A stretch of 64,000 bases of DNA, taken from the NCBI RefSeq assembly GCF_032854445.1, contig NC_088301.1:25280402-25344401 (forward strand). Reading direction: 5' to 3'. The notes under the pieces are model-generated. The model saw only the letters and a program-made list of their open reading frames with translations, had not been told where the DNA came from and searched no databases. Both the position numbers and the translations under genes were made by a program. The stretch is from Liolophura sinensis. Taxonomy: Eukaryota > Mollusca > Polyplacophora > Chitonida > Chitonidae. Below, in pieces: positions 47,501 to 58,400 of this stretch; the stretch's first letter is position 1; each line of letters opens with the position of its first letter.

Positions 47501-50500
47501 AGCTGGATTCAAACACTTGTCTCCAGTGATGAAGTCTGTATGAAGGAGTGAGTGAGTGAGTGCTTGGAGTTTAACGTCGTACATAACAATTTTTCAGTCA
47601 TATGACAACGCAGGAATCCTCAGAGTGCATGTAATGCGCATGTAAAGTTGCATTACGGATTTCCACCGCTCTTTTATCTAGTGCTGCTTCACTGAGACGG
47701 CTTACCGGAGGCAAATAAGCCGCGCCGCCCGAGCCATTATACTGATACGGGTCAACCAGTCATTGCACTATCCCCTTCATGCTGAACGAAGTCTCAGGAC
47801 TTAACCCAGGATCGAACCTGGATCTGCCGCTCCCGAAGCGAGCGCTTGACCAGTCTGTATGAAACAACCCATTAGACTACTTGGCCAGCCACAAAATGTG
47901 CATAGCAGGGGAGTAAGGAGCAGCCACATTAAAGTTATTTAGGCCACCCTAAAAAAAATTCATTGTTGCCCACATCACTCTCTCATTATCATGGAGAGAG
48001 AAAAAAAAAAGCCTTCTCTCAAAATCCAATAAAACCTTCACAGCCGCACCCTTTTTTTAAAAGAGGTTCAGGTTAGGCTCAATAAGTATAGTTTTAATGA
48101 TTTTTTTTTTATACTCATCCTCAAGTCTGTGTCAATGAATAACAAATACATGTACGGTTTATAAATACATGTACCAGTATTTCAGTTCAACTCACACTGT
48201 TAGTTCACAATTCTGTATTATATCTTCACATATGTACTTACCCCAGCCAATGCCGTATCCGGGCTCTTGGAGAGAACTGTGTAGCCTTTCCGCCAAACCT
48301 TTTCAGTTTTGGATTACCACATTCCCTGGGGGGAAAAATGAACAATTCTCACCCATCTGGCCCTTGGTACAGAATGATAACTGACAGAGGAAATCTAATA
48401 AACAGCTGTAGTGTTTGTGATTATATTATATGTCTGCTGATATTGTCATAACTGATAAGGTGCATGAAATGTGAGTGTAAAACAACAACTACTTTGACAA
48501 AGAGTTGGCAGCTCAGTTCCATCTATTATGGAAATAAAAACACAAAAGCTTACCACTCAACTTTAAACGCAATAGACCACTGATGAGATCAAATCTGCAC
48601 TTTATAGGCTATGTGCTGATGAGTAATTTTTTACGTGTCCTTCTTCATTTTCCCCCTTTATCTTACAACAAACATTTCACAATGAAGCAAATATAACATA
48701 CAGGTATACCAATTAGCCATACAGAGCACCCTTTCAAAAGTGTCCAAACTTAGAATGTCAAAACTGTAAGACTGTGTTTAATACACTGTACAGATTTTTG
48801 TTTTGAAATCAAACTGTTGATTATCTCACATATCCAAGCAATATGAAATTTTTTTACAGATGTTCGAAAACAAAACAAAAAGTAGTTTTAATGGTGTCAG
48901 AGTTGGCAAAGTGTATGAACCTAAAAGTGTATTTGGAAATTATGATTAACAACTGTCATTGGTGCATTCAGTGTAACCCATGTAATGTCATAATACAGCA
49001 TCAATCCTCTCTAGATTTGTACTCCCAATAAGATGATTTTTTTTTTTTTTTTTTTTTTTTGATTGGTGTTTTACGCCTTACTCAAGAATATTTCACTTAT
49101 ACTACGGCAGCCAGCATTATGGTGGGTGGAAACTGAGCAGAGCCCGAGGGAAACCCACGACCATCTGCAGGTTGCTAGCAGACCTTCCCACGTACGGCCT
49201 GAGAGGAAGCCAGCATGAGCTGGTCTTGAACTCACAGTGACCACATTGGTGAGAGGTTTCTGGGTCACTATGCTGCGCTAGCGTGCTAACCGACTGAGCC
49301 ACGGAGGCCCCCCAATAACATGAGCAGAAGTCAGCAATATTATTTGTTTCTTACCTGGCATGGAGAGCCTCCCACTTAAGAACTTCTTCCCAGGCCTGTT
49401 CATTGTTCGCATTATGAATCCTGATAATGGCATCCATATTTTCTGGTTTGACATCATCTTCTTTCCATCGCCAACCTGGAGGGTAGATAAAAAGCAAAAA
49501 ACTGTGAGGCACAAAAGAATCTACACTTCACTTTGACATGCCATTGTCTCTAAAACGGTAAATATGAATATAGTGCCAGCTTATACATGTGCTCTATCGG
49601 TTTGAGTTAAGCAAGTAGAATATATAGTACAGCCTACTACAGGCCTTGACACTGACATGCTGCTCAAAATTTAACTTGAAGCCAGAACGCAAAGCATATC
49701 ATATAAACTACGTGTGGAGACTAAAACAGATCTATTACATATTTTCCACAAAATTATATATTGTGCACATTAAAAAAGGGCTTTTGTTTAAATAACACTA
49801 CAAAAACCACTCTTAATAATAATAATATAATAAAATAATTTTAAAAAATTAATGATTTTTTTTCCTGACAAGAATATTGACTTTTGACACAGTAACTGAT
49901 CTGTTTAAATACCCCTCACCCCCCCCAAAAACAACAATCTCTCCACACACTTTGTGAAAAAAACATTAGAAGCTCTAAAACTAAGAGTTCTAAAATTCAA
50001 TGAAGTAAAAATCCAGAAACCTCACAAGTGAAAAATCCGGACACTTCACAACAAAAAGGCACCAATACATTTTGGAAAGGCAGATAATGGCAGGCAATCA
50101 GCATTAAAGTACTAAATCATCGTTGAAGGGATTGTCAAGATCAAACTGTCTGAAATTCGTTACAAGAAATAAATTTCAAATGCCTTTTATAGCCCAGAAA
50201 AAATCATAACAGTAAATTGCTTGATACTTTGAGTGGCATCATTTTCTATTTTCCCTTTTCTTACCAAGCTGACAACAGGTAGAAGTTTAGAAACCTGATG
50301 TGTCTCACATTCCTGAAGTTAACCAAGTTTCCTGCTGATTTCCTTCCAGTATTAGGGTAAATACATGTACCACTGCTATCCAGCCTCTGACAGGAAACTA
50401 AAACTCTAATGTGTAAAGCTGTTAAACCATGTACCACAAAAAAGTACTTGTTTGACATGAAAATAAACTATGAAACCTTTTGGATCAAGCCTAAATAATT

Positions 50501-51603
50501 TTTAAATTGGTGCTGGAGATGTTTGGCAACTCACATCCAAGCAAATCCCATTTCCAAAAAGTTACAATGTTATTTATTGTGGCAGCTGTCCTGTACCAAA
50601 TACTTGGCGAATGTCAAAATATGATTGGATGCAGGACACGTCCTTATTTCCAAGCTTGTGTATGCTGTTAAACTTGCCTTTTCTCAACATTGCATTCCAG
50701 AACATTTGTGGTGAGGGATATACCCAGTTTTCATTGGAATCTGCCTTCGGGATTGATGATACTTGTCTGTTTATTGGTAAAGGGAATGGTTGATCAGGAG
50801 CTGGTCGCTGGTTAGGTGGTGGCATCTGATGAAATAAATGCATAACCACTTACAGATCACTGGCAGACATTAATGCATTCAGAATATAATGAGTCCATTT
50901 CTCCTTTGTATATTACATTCATCAGGCAACATAACCCTGCTTTTAGTTCCTTCATGCCATAACTCAGGAGCCTTTACGAGTATAATGTATCTACTTGTTC
51001 CATCATCAATGGATGGGAGACAACTTTGCAATACTACAGTACTTCTAAAAATATATCTTATTTAAAGGAGACGAAAACATAAAAATGATGCCAAAATCAG
51101 AGGAATAGAACATGAAAACTTATTTGCAGACATTGTCTTAAGTTATTTTTTTAATCTTTTGTTTTCAGAAAATAGGGTATTTGAAAACATTTTTGTATTG
51201 TGGATATTTGATACCACCCCTTGGTATTTATCGTCTTTGCATAATAATGTTCTAAATAAGGAAATGATGCACGTCTTATAAATTTATTTCACTGTAAGTT
51301 CTTTGTTTATAACCAAACACATGTATTAAATCTGAATTATGGTAATATTTATGGATTTATTAAAAATCACACCAAATACATGGTGAATGAAGGTTTATTT
51401 ACCATATTGTCCAAGTTGACATTATCTGTGTTAGTTTGATGCATTGGGCAGCCAGATGGTGTTTGATTAGCTTGATGCATGGGACATTCACTGGGATAGT
51501 TCTGATTTGTGTTGATACCAAGTGCTGCCTCTCTGGCTGTCTTACTGTCAATTGTGGCTTGAGCTGGATTAACATTGTTCTGAGAGGAGTTTGAAGAGCC
51601 CAT
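44597..51603 (-). CDS. HCCS: Holocytochrome c-type synthase (cytochrome c heme lyase), 5 coding exons
   Basis: HCCS covalently attaches heme to cytochrome c (and c1) at the mitochondrial inner membrane, facing the intermembrane space. Coding exons on the minus strand, in order: 51603-51403, 50825-50678, 49475-49355, 48325-48242, 44894-44597; all junctions keep frame and give 283 aa. Two CPMH heme-regulatory motifs lie at residues 40-43 and 52-55. The MPPPNQ start of the conserved core opens exon 2. The IRIHN segment, whose histidine is the axial heme ligand in the human enzyme, is at about residue 137. The [21 protein letters not shown] and DYYDGG blocks follow. The protein continues about 30 Ser-rich residues past the WWRWTS that ends the human protein. 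Exon 2 ends at a GC donor (50677-50676). A noncoding first exon probably ends at 52318 (donor GTCAGT) and splices to 51604, one base before the ATG. A SINE sits 44 bp downstream of exon 3. Confidence 0.95.
45667..45800. mobile_element. Foldback MITE in the last HCCS intron
   Basis: Arms 45667-45717 and 45745-45800 are inverted repeats (ACATGGTGACTCGGTGATAG against the reverse of CTATCACTGAGTAACCATGT; GTGTCAATAATCCTC against GAGGATTATTGACAC) with a 27-bp centre. No coding capacity. Confidence 0.8.
47545..47851 (-). mobile_element. Intact SINE-B with 12-bp target-site duplication
   Basis: Exact flanking repeats AGTCTGTATGAA at 47533-47544 and 47852-47863. Read on the minus strand, the element starts with the tRNA-Pro-like head (CGCTTCGGGAGCGG, then AGGTTCGATCCTGG) and ends ATTGTTATGTACGACGTTAA and a CACT repeat. 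It lies in HCCS intron 4. Confidence 0.95.
49037..49310 (-). mobile_element. Full-length SINE-A with 13-bp target-site duplication
   Basis: Flanks CCCAATAAGATGA (49024-49036) and CCCAATAACATGA (49311-49323) match at 12 of 13 positions. The T run (A tail reversed), body and complete head ending GAGCCACGGAGGCCCC are all present. It lies in HCCS intron 3, 44 bp from exon 3, in the sense orientation of HCCS. Confidence 0.95.
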
Positions 51604-52317
51604 TCTGCAAAAACTAAAAGTAGAAATGACATTACAAATAGTGTGAGTAATCGGCATAGAACAGCGCTATACTAATGTAAGACCTGACATCTTTGCTTGT
51701 TCTAGTTTTTCAATTAAAAAAAAAAAAAGTTAACTGGTAGATCACATTTTCAGAACTTTTAATTTTGAAGCCAGCTTGCTGATTTCCTGCACTTTAATTC
51801 AACAAAAACTGCATATTTCATCAATCTCCATTGTTACTTCTGACTGTCTGAAGGGGAAGTATGGAGGTGTTCAAGGTAAGATAGTGGATCACGCCAGGGC
51901 TGTGATATTATACGTAATCACTGCTCTACAGAGCTAGAGAACCGTGATATGCGTATTGTGCTTATTACATCACAGTTAATGATTAGGCCTACATATTTAT
52001 TGTTAAGACTATTTCTGATATACCCAGATATTAAATTGTGTGAAGTGTTACGTTTTTCATCAACATGATAAGGCAACCACAGGTTTACTAAATAAATCAA
52101 TGCGTTCCCGGGACGGTAGGCCTATACTAGTAATGCGTATTTATTCATGCCACTACCAGCGTACCATACGGTGCCTAAATTTCGTATTTCGCATGTGCCG
52201 CAAATGAAAAGAATTGATTAAACAACAGTATCCTCTTATCACGAACTTAAACATCACTTTATGAAAAAGACACACATTCTTATCCCTCTTTAACCAAACT
52301 TAGGTTCATCTACTGAC

Positions 52318-52463
52318 CTTTTCTGCCTCTACTTGGCAGAAAGAGGAGCCGTCTGCTAATTCTGAAACTTCCGGTGTATTATTGGTTTGCGCATGCGTGC
52401 AGAATCAAATCTCGAGACTGGTCAAGTTGGGCCGATCGGCAAAGGTTGGCGGTAAAGACGAAA
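52318..52463. promoter_or_regulatory. Shared bidirectional promoter of HCCS (minus) and SKP2 (plus)
   Basis: Only about 150 bp separate the donor of the presumed noncoding HCCS exon (52317-52316, minus) from the SKP2 ATG at 52464. The interval has an ETS-type site ACTTCCGGT at 52367-52375, an inverted CCAAT box (ATTGG) at 52381-52385, and a near-perfect NRF-1 palindrome TGCGCATGCG at 52388-52397. No TATA box is seen. NRF-1 and ETS (NRF-2/GABP) sites are typical of nuclear genes for mitochondrial respiration, which fits HCCS. The exact transcription starts are not visible. Confidence 0.7.
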
Positions 52464-55400
52464 ATGGGAAAGACAAAGCTCTCAAAAAATTCTACAGCTG
52501 AAGTTGACAAAGAAAATGTTGGTCCAGTTTCAAGGTATTCGAACGCTAGTGTGCTAGAATTCATAAAATTCACCACAAGGGTATCCACTTAATTTAGTTT
52601 TCTGGAGGAAATAAGCAATTCCTTTCCATTTGGTTGTAACGTTTAGGCGCCACTACGGCAGTAACCCATCTGGGCCAGTGTTTTGTCATTTTTTTTTTCT
52701 GGTGCAGTTGCTCATACTGCTTCTGCGTTTCCATTTATTTGACTAAATTATGTTGATCCGTATCTGTACGTCCTGAAAGCAACTGCTGGTAAACGGAGAA
52801 ATGAAAGGTTGGGATTGTTGCAGTAGAAGAAATCTCCAGAAAACATGAACTCCTGTTGCAATTGGAGATGGCGAGGATAATTAGGGCAGGGCTGTTGGGA
52901 GCCCTCTGTAATACTAAAGTTTAGGGTGCTGTTTTGGTCACATTGTAGAGGATATGATGTGAGTTCATTAAAGACCCTGCTTTTCTCTATGATGAATGAA
53001 GATGTGAGAAGTGGCTCTGCAACACAAACAAGTGCACCACCCTAAACTTTACTACTTAATAAATTTATAAATGCTGCCTTTTGAATGGCCTGATGTTCTG
53101 GAGTATTCCTCCCCAATGGCATCGAGACCTCTTAAGATGACGTTGTTGTCACAGTGACATAGTAGAGTTGCGCCAATTCATTGAAGAACCTGCTTTTCAC
53201 AACAACAAAAAAAACACGTGTTGTAGGTGACTAACAAATCATCAGCCCAATCTTTACAACTGGATACAACTCTCATGGATTTAAATAATATTATGGCTTC
53301 CCTTTTCTTACATCTTTTTGCTAGACCCTAGGTCTTCTGCTCAAAGTAGTGTAATAGTACAAGCCACTGACTTCATTTCAACATTTCATAATGGTGATAC
53401 TACATTCCATTTATTTTGAGTACTGTAGTTTCTTAATTTTGATGAATCAGAATGTTAAAAGAGATGGATTCCTGAGAATGCCAGCTTGTTGTCCAACTGG
53501 TGAAATTCAACATTGTGTAAAAAAAAAAACCCCTTTGTTCATGTGCATTGACAGTTCAAACATTTATTAGTAGTTCTTCACAGTAATTTGGTATATTGTA
53601 AGGTATTAAGTTCAGGTTCCATAATATCTGAAAATATTTTAGCCCAAATTAGGCTACCAAAATGGTGCCTAAATTAAAAAAGCTGTATTTGACATGGCAT
53701 GAATGTCAGAAAGTGTTGATTGAGCAGTTTGTCTAGAATTACAAGTATGAATAGTGTGTTACCTGGTAGGTAACCTCCGATCATCTGCTTTGTGATAGGT
53801 CATGAAAGGACCACATCATCACAATTCACCAGTCCAGTCCCTAGACCTTCATTTTTCATGCCGTGAACTAGTATAACTCCTGCATTTCTAGATTAGCTTT
53901 AAATACCATCTTGTTTCCTGGTTTTTAGGAAGAGAGCTGCAGAGGATCCATGCCATGGTCACTTGTCCAGGAAGACTCGGATGAAATGGGATGTAGATCC
54001 AAATCTATCCAATCACATCTATAATGAGATGGGTGTGGAGCCTCTATCAAGTGCTGAAAACAGCTTGGATTCCATGCCTCTTGTTACAGAAAAAACACCT
54101 GCCCTGAATCTAATATCCGAACCCAAACAGACTGTGCCTCAGGTCAGTGCTGGAAGTGCTTGTGATCTTGTATCAATGCACAATCATTTATTTCTTCCCT
54201 AGTCTCCAGGTCCACTTCAGAATTACAAGTAATTGAAATTTATACGCAAACATGTATGGCTCGATATTAAAATGAATAAGGGGACTCAGTGGCCCAGATG
54301 GCCAGGTGGCTTGCAGTGACCACCGGGCCCTTGGCCAAATGAGGTCGCGTGTTCAGATCTAGCTTTTGATGTTTGGCTTCAGTAAAGAGGTTTGTCCAGT
54401 ATCTGACAAAGGTCACTAGTTGACTCCTGTCATTCCAGTTTTCTCCACCCATAAATCTGACCATCATCTTGTTAGTGAAAACTTCTTGAACACAGCTTCA
54501 AACACCAATCAAATAATTATAATAAAATGAATAGTAAGATTGGGGAAAATTGACCTTGGAGAACAGTTAGTGTAAAACATGTAAAGCTAAATACATGTTA
54601 CTTGTGTATGACCTGTATGTTACAAACTGTTATACATGTCTGGATCTGCTTCTCTGACTAAATCAGGTTGGCGAAACATCTCCCTAACACGTTCCTTGTC
54701 ATTTATTGTGTACCGGTAGTTTATAGGAGAGTGAAAAATAAGCAAAATAATTCTCATCAGGAGTTGTCATAAACATTTTACGCACCTGTAATTTCACAAT
54801 AGGTAAAAAGGTGGTATTGTTTACTTTTATTTCATTGTTCTGTGTTTATATCCTTAACAATGTTTATGTGCTCAAAATGGAATGAATTGTTCTTTGTGGA
54901 TTATCACAAATTTTACAGTTTTCAGAATTAAATTGGAACAAAAGCTTAAAACTAAGTTTTCTTTTCTGTTTATTTATTTCTTTTTTTGTGTCGCTTAGGC
55001 TCCCAGAGTTTTGCAGGAGAGACAAAATCGGCTTGTTCAGGATGATCAGGCTCGCCTTTATAACCCACCAGTGGACACGTCAAAGGTGAACACATTAGAG
55101 GGAATCCTTAGGAATGATGACAACTTCTTGTGTAGACGTGTCAAAGATGTTTATGAGGATGAAGGTATGCAAAAATGTAAAAAAAAAAAAAAAAACCATG
55201 GCAGTGATTAAGGCTTGTCAGCATATGGCAAAACTTTAAAGTGAACAGACAAGATGGGGGCAGTGAGGGAATTGTAGGCACATTGTGGTGTGGTTTTCCT
55301 GTCAGGCTATGGTGTAGAGTGCACTACTATTTAGAGCATGATTTGGCAAGAATGGATGTTTACTCGAGGGCAATATTCTTTCGTAAGCTATGTAAGTAGG

Positions 55401-58400
55401 TCGATAGCTGTAAAACTGTGGTATTAGTTTAGGTCTTTTAGATTTAACTAGATTACAAGTTTTATTTGTTTATTGGTGATAACTTTTCCGTTGGGTGATA
55501 TACATTCTCTGAATCTGTTGCTAGCTTCATTTCAGGTTCGTATTTATAATGTTATTTTAACTTATATTTCAACATGAGCCACTTAAAGTGTAAAATGAGC
55601 TCTGCTCATTGAAAAGTTCACAAATTGTTTAAAATGTATCCTTTTGGCTTTTCAGATCACTTTGGTCGACTGTCAGATGAGATGATTCTGAATGTTTTCC
55701 GATGGCTCCCAAAGTTTGTCCTATCTAGGTGTTCTAGAGTGTGCAAAAGATGGAGTAGTCTTGTGTATGTAATTATTAACTATTAGTTTTACTCCATAAA
55801 GTACTATGTGGCTTTCATGCTTCCTGGAATTCTTCTTCACAATCTGACCATTCTTATATCTCATTTTGATATCAGGGCTTTAAATTATACAAATCTGGGC
55901 ACATCCTCGATTTACATTTTCAATTGATCATTTGAGAACATTTCAAGCCAAATTTAGCCCATGTACATGTGTACAATTTATGATTACATGTACATGTGTT
56001 TGGTGTGTCTACATATAAAGATATGTCATGTAGGCACAACCATGAAGAGATAATTTGTAACATTTAGTTTATGGGTTGATGAAATCATTCTTTCAGTAAA
56101 GTCTGTCTAACATACTGAAAGCAAATCTTAAATTTTATCGGTCTGCAGAATAAACTTTATTCATACATGTTGTGCTTTTCAGACTTGATGAGAGTTTATG
56201 GAAGAGAATTGACCTAGCTGACAAATTTTTGAAAGCTGGAGTTTTGGGTAAAGTCTTGAACAGAGGGGTACATATACTCAGGCTGACACGTGCTGAGGTG
56301 AGACTTAAAAAACGCAAAGCAATGATATCACGAAAGAAGTGAATAAGAAATATACATTTTTAGGGCCAGTATTGTAAACCTCAAAAATATTTTAGATATA
56401 CCCTTATACCGTGTGTAGTTGGTGAAAGAAGGATTTGATGTACACACCATGCAATTGTACTTGATGAGAGACCTTTTAGCCCACAGCTATGAAGTAGGGC
56501 GAGGTATTGTGAGTGTGGACACTGTACAAGTGTATATGTAGCCTCAGAGTAAGGTTTTATGTTTGAGGGAAGCTGATATCAGTTTTCAGCTGCTCAATAT
56601 GAATTTAAATGTTGGGTTTCTCATAAGCCTTGTTACAGTCTGTGATGTTGTCTTGATGAATTTTATCTTTGTAGAAGTTCACCCTCTTTGATTTATGTTT
56701 TCTTCCTTCAGATAATGACTCCTTTGTTTACCCACACTGGCTTCACATCAGCATTTAGAACACTTAAGTAAGTTTTCCTTGCCTTACCATTACCCAAGAT
56801 CAGTGTCTGATATAGGCACACTCCACTTTTCTGTATGTCCATAAGCAATAAATCAGCACACACATTTCGAACAATACAAACAGGCCCTTGGTTCAGCACA
56901 TTTTATTCCTCTCACAGCTGTATATTGTCCTCAGATTACGAGATATTCTTACAGGTTTCATATCACATTGTTCAATACAACTCTGTAAAGTGTGTTTTAC
57001 TTGAATTAATAATAATGTCCATGCCATGTCATGGGAAGATAAATCTTTATGGTTACAACTGTCTGTTGAATGTTTTGTTTCTTTTCTTTCAATCTGCAGC
57101 ATGTGTAAAGTTCAGTATTTAGACCTCAGCATGGCTGATATATCCACAGAAGGCTTATCAGAGATGTTTGGTGTGTGCCGAGATTTGAAAAAGATAAGCC
57201 TAGAAAACTGTGTGCTCAATGACACAGTTTGCAGGTATGTGTACATTAGAGTTTTAAAAACGTTAGAGATTATTATCTTGTTTTTTCCTGAGGCATACCT
57301 GGTGGTAAGATTGGCCCTGAAAATCGTACAGTACCTGATTTTTGTGTTCATAAGTTTCTTTCTTGAAGACCGTTACCACTTAGCCTACATGTACATGCCA
57401 GCTTATTTGAGCAAAGCCTGTAGTTTATTTTCCACCCACAAAAATACCTGATAAATAAAAAGTTCTTGGGTGAGGTATCAAAACACATTAAATTTAATTT
57501 ATCTTTATCAATCTCCATGTGAATAATATTAAGTGTTGAAAATGATTGCGTTCTGGTCAGAAGAAGTATTGGCCATCAAAACAACAGATATCATCATGTC
57601 AACTGTTGTATCCACTGACTTTTGTTATCAGTGGTTTTGAGAATTATGAAGGCAGTGTGATACCCCTATAATGCTGTTTCTTTGTAAGGATCAAAATGAT
57701 TAACTGACATCTGCTCCATACTTTTAATATTTACAGACATATAGGAGAGAATGTCTACTTAGAAACCCTGAATCTATGCATGTGCCAAGGAATCTCAACA
57801 GAGGGTCTGATAGGAATTGCTGGAAACTGTAAACAGTGAGTACATGTGTGATAGGCTGAATGAAACCATAGTGCTATCAGTAAAATAGCAGTGTAAAAAT
57901 GGTGTTGTTTTTATACAAGGAAATGCATCATTGTGATTTAATAAAAGTGTTATTTAAGCTACAGCAAAAAAGGCACATCTGCAATGAACTTTATATCTGA
58001 TGTAAAAAAAATTGCAGTTACCGTGTGTTGATACATTTTCTGATATCTAACTTACCTGTAAGACCAGTCCTCTGATTTCAGAAAGCACGAAATTCACAAA
58101 TGACTTTATTACAGGCACGTTTGTTAGGTTTCGAACAGACTCCAAGATAGTGACTTCATTTATATATTGACATGGCATTTCAAAAATGCATTTTTGTGTT
58201 TGTCATTCTTTCTTTACAAAGACTCTTATTTGTTGTTGCTGTTTTCAGGTTGGAATCTATCAATTTGGCGTGGACATCCCTGAGTAGAGAAACATTGATG
58301 TATTTGGTGATGTGTTTGCCCCAAACATTGTGCAAGCTTAATCTGAGTGGCTGTAGAGAAAAACTGCTGGATGAAGGTATACTTACATCAGTTTCAGTTA

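Noticed and set aside
51062..51090. Second copy of the TTAA-type MITE
   Set aside because: One end resembles the 8267 TIR, but no matching opposite end was found nearby.
55763..55764. Alternative SKP2 exon 4 donor (GTGTAT)
   Set aside because: Use of it would shift the frame of exon 5; the GTATGT donor at 55765 keeps the F-box reading frame.
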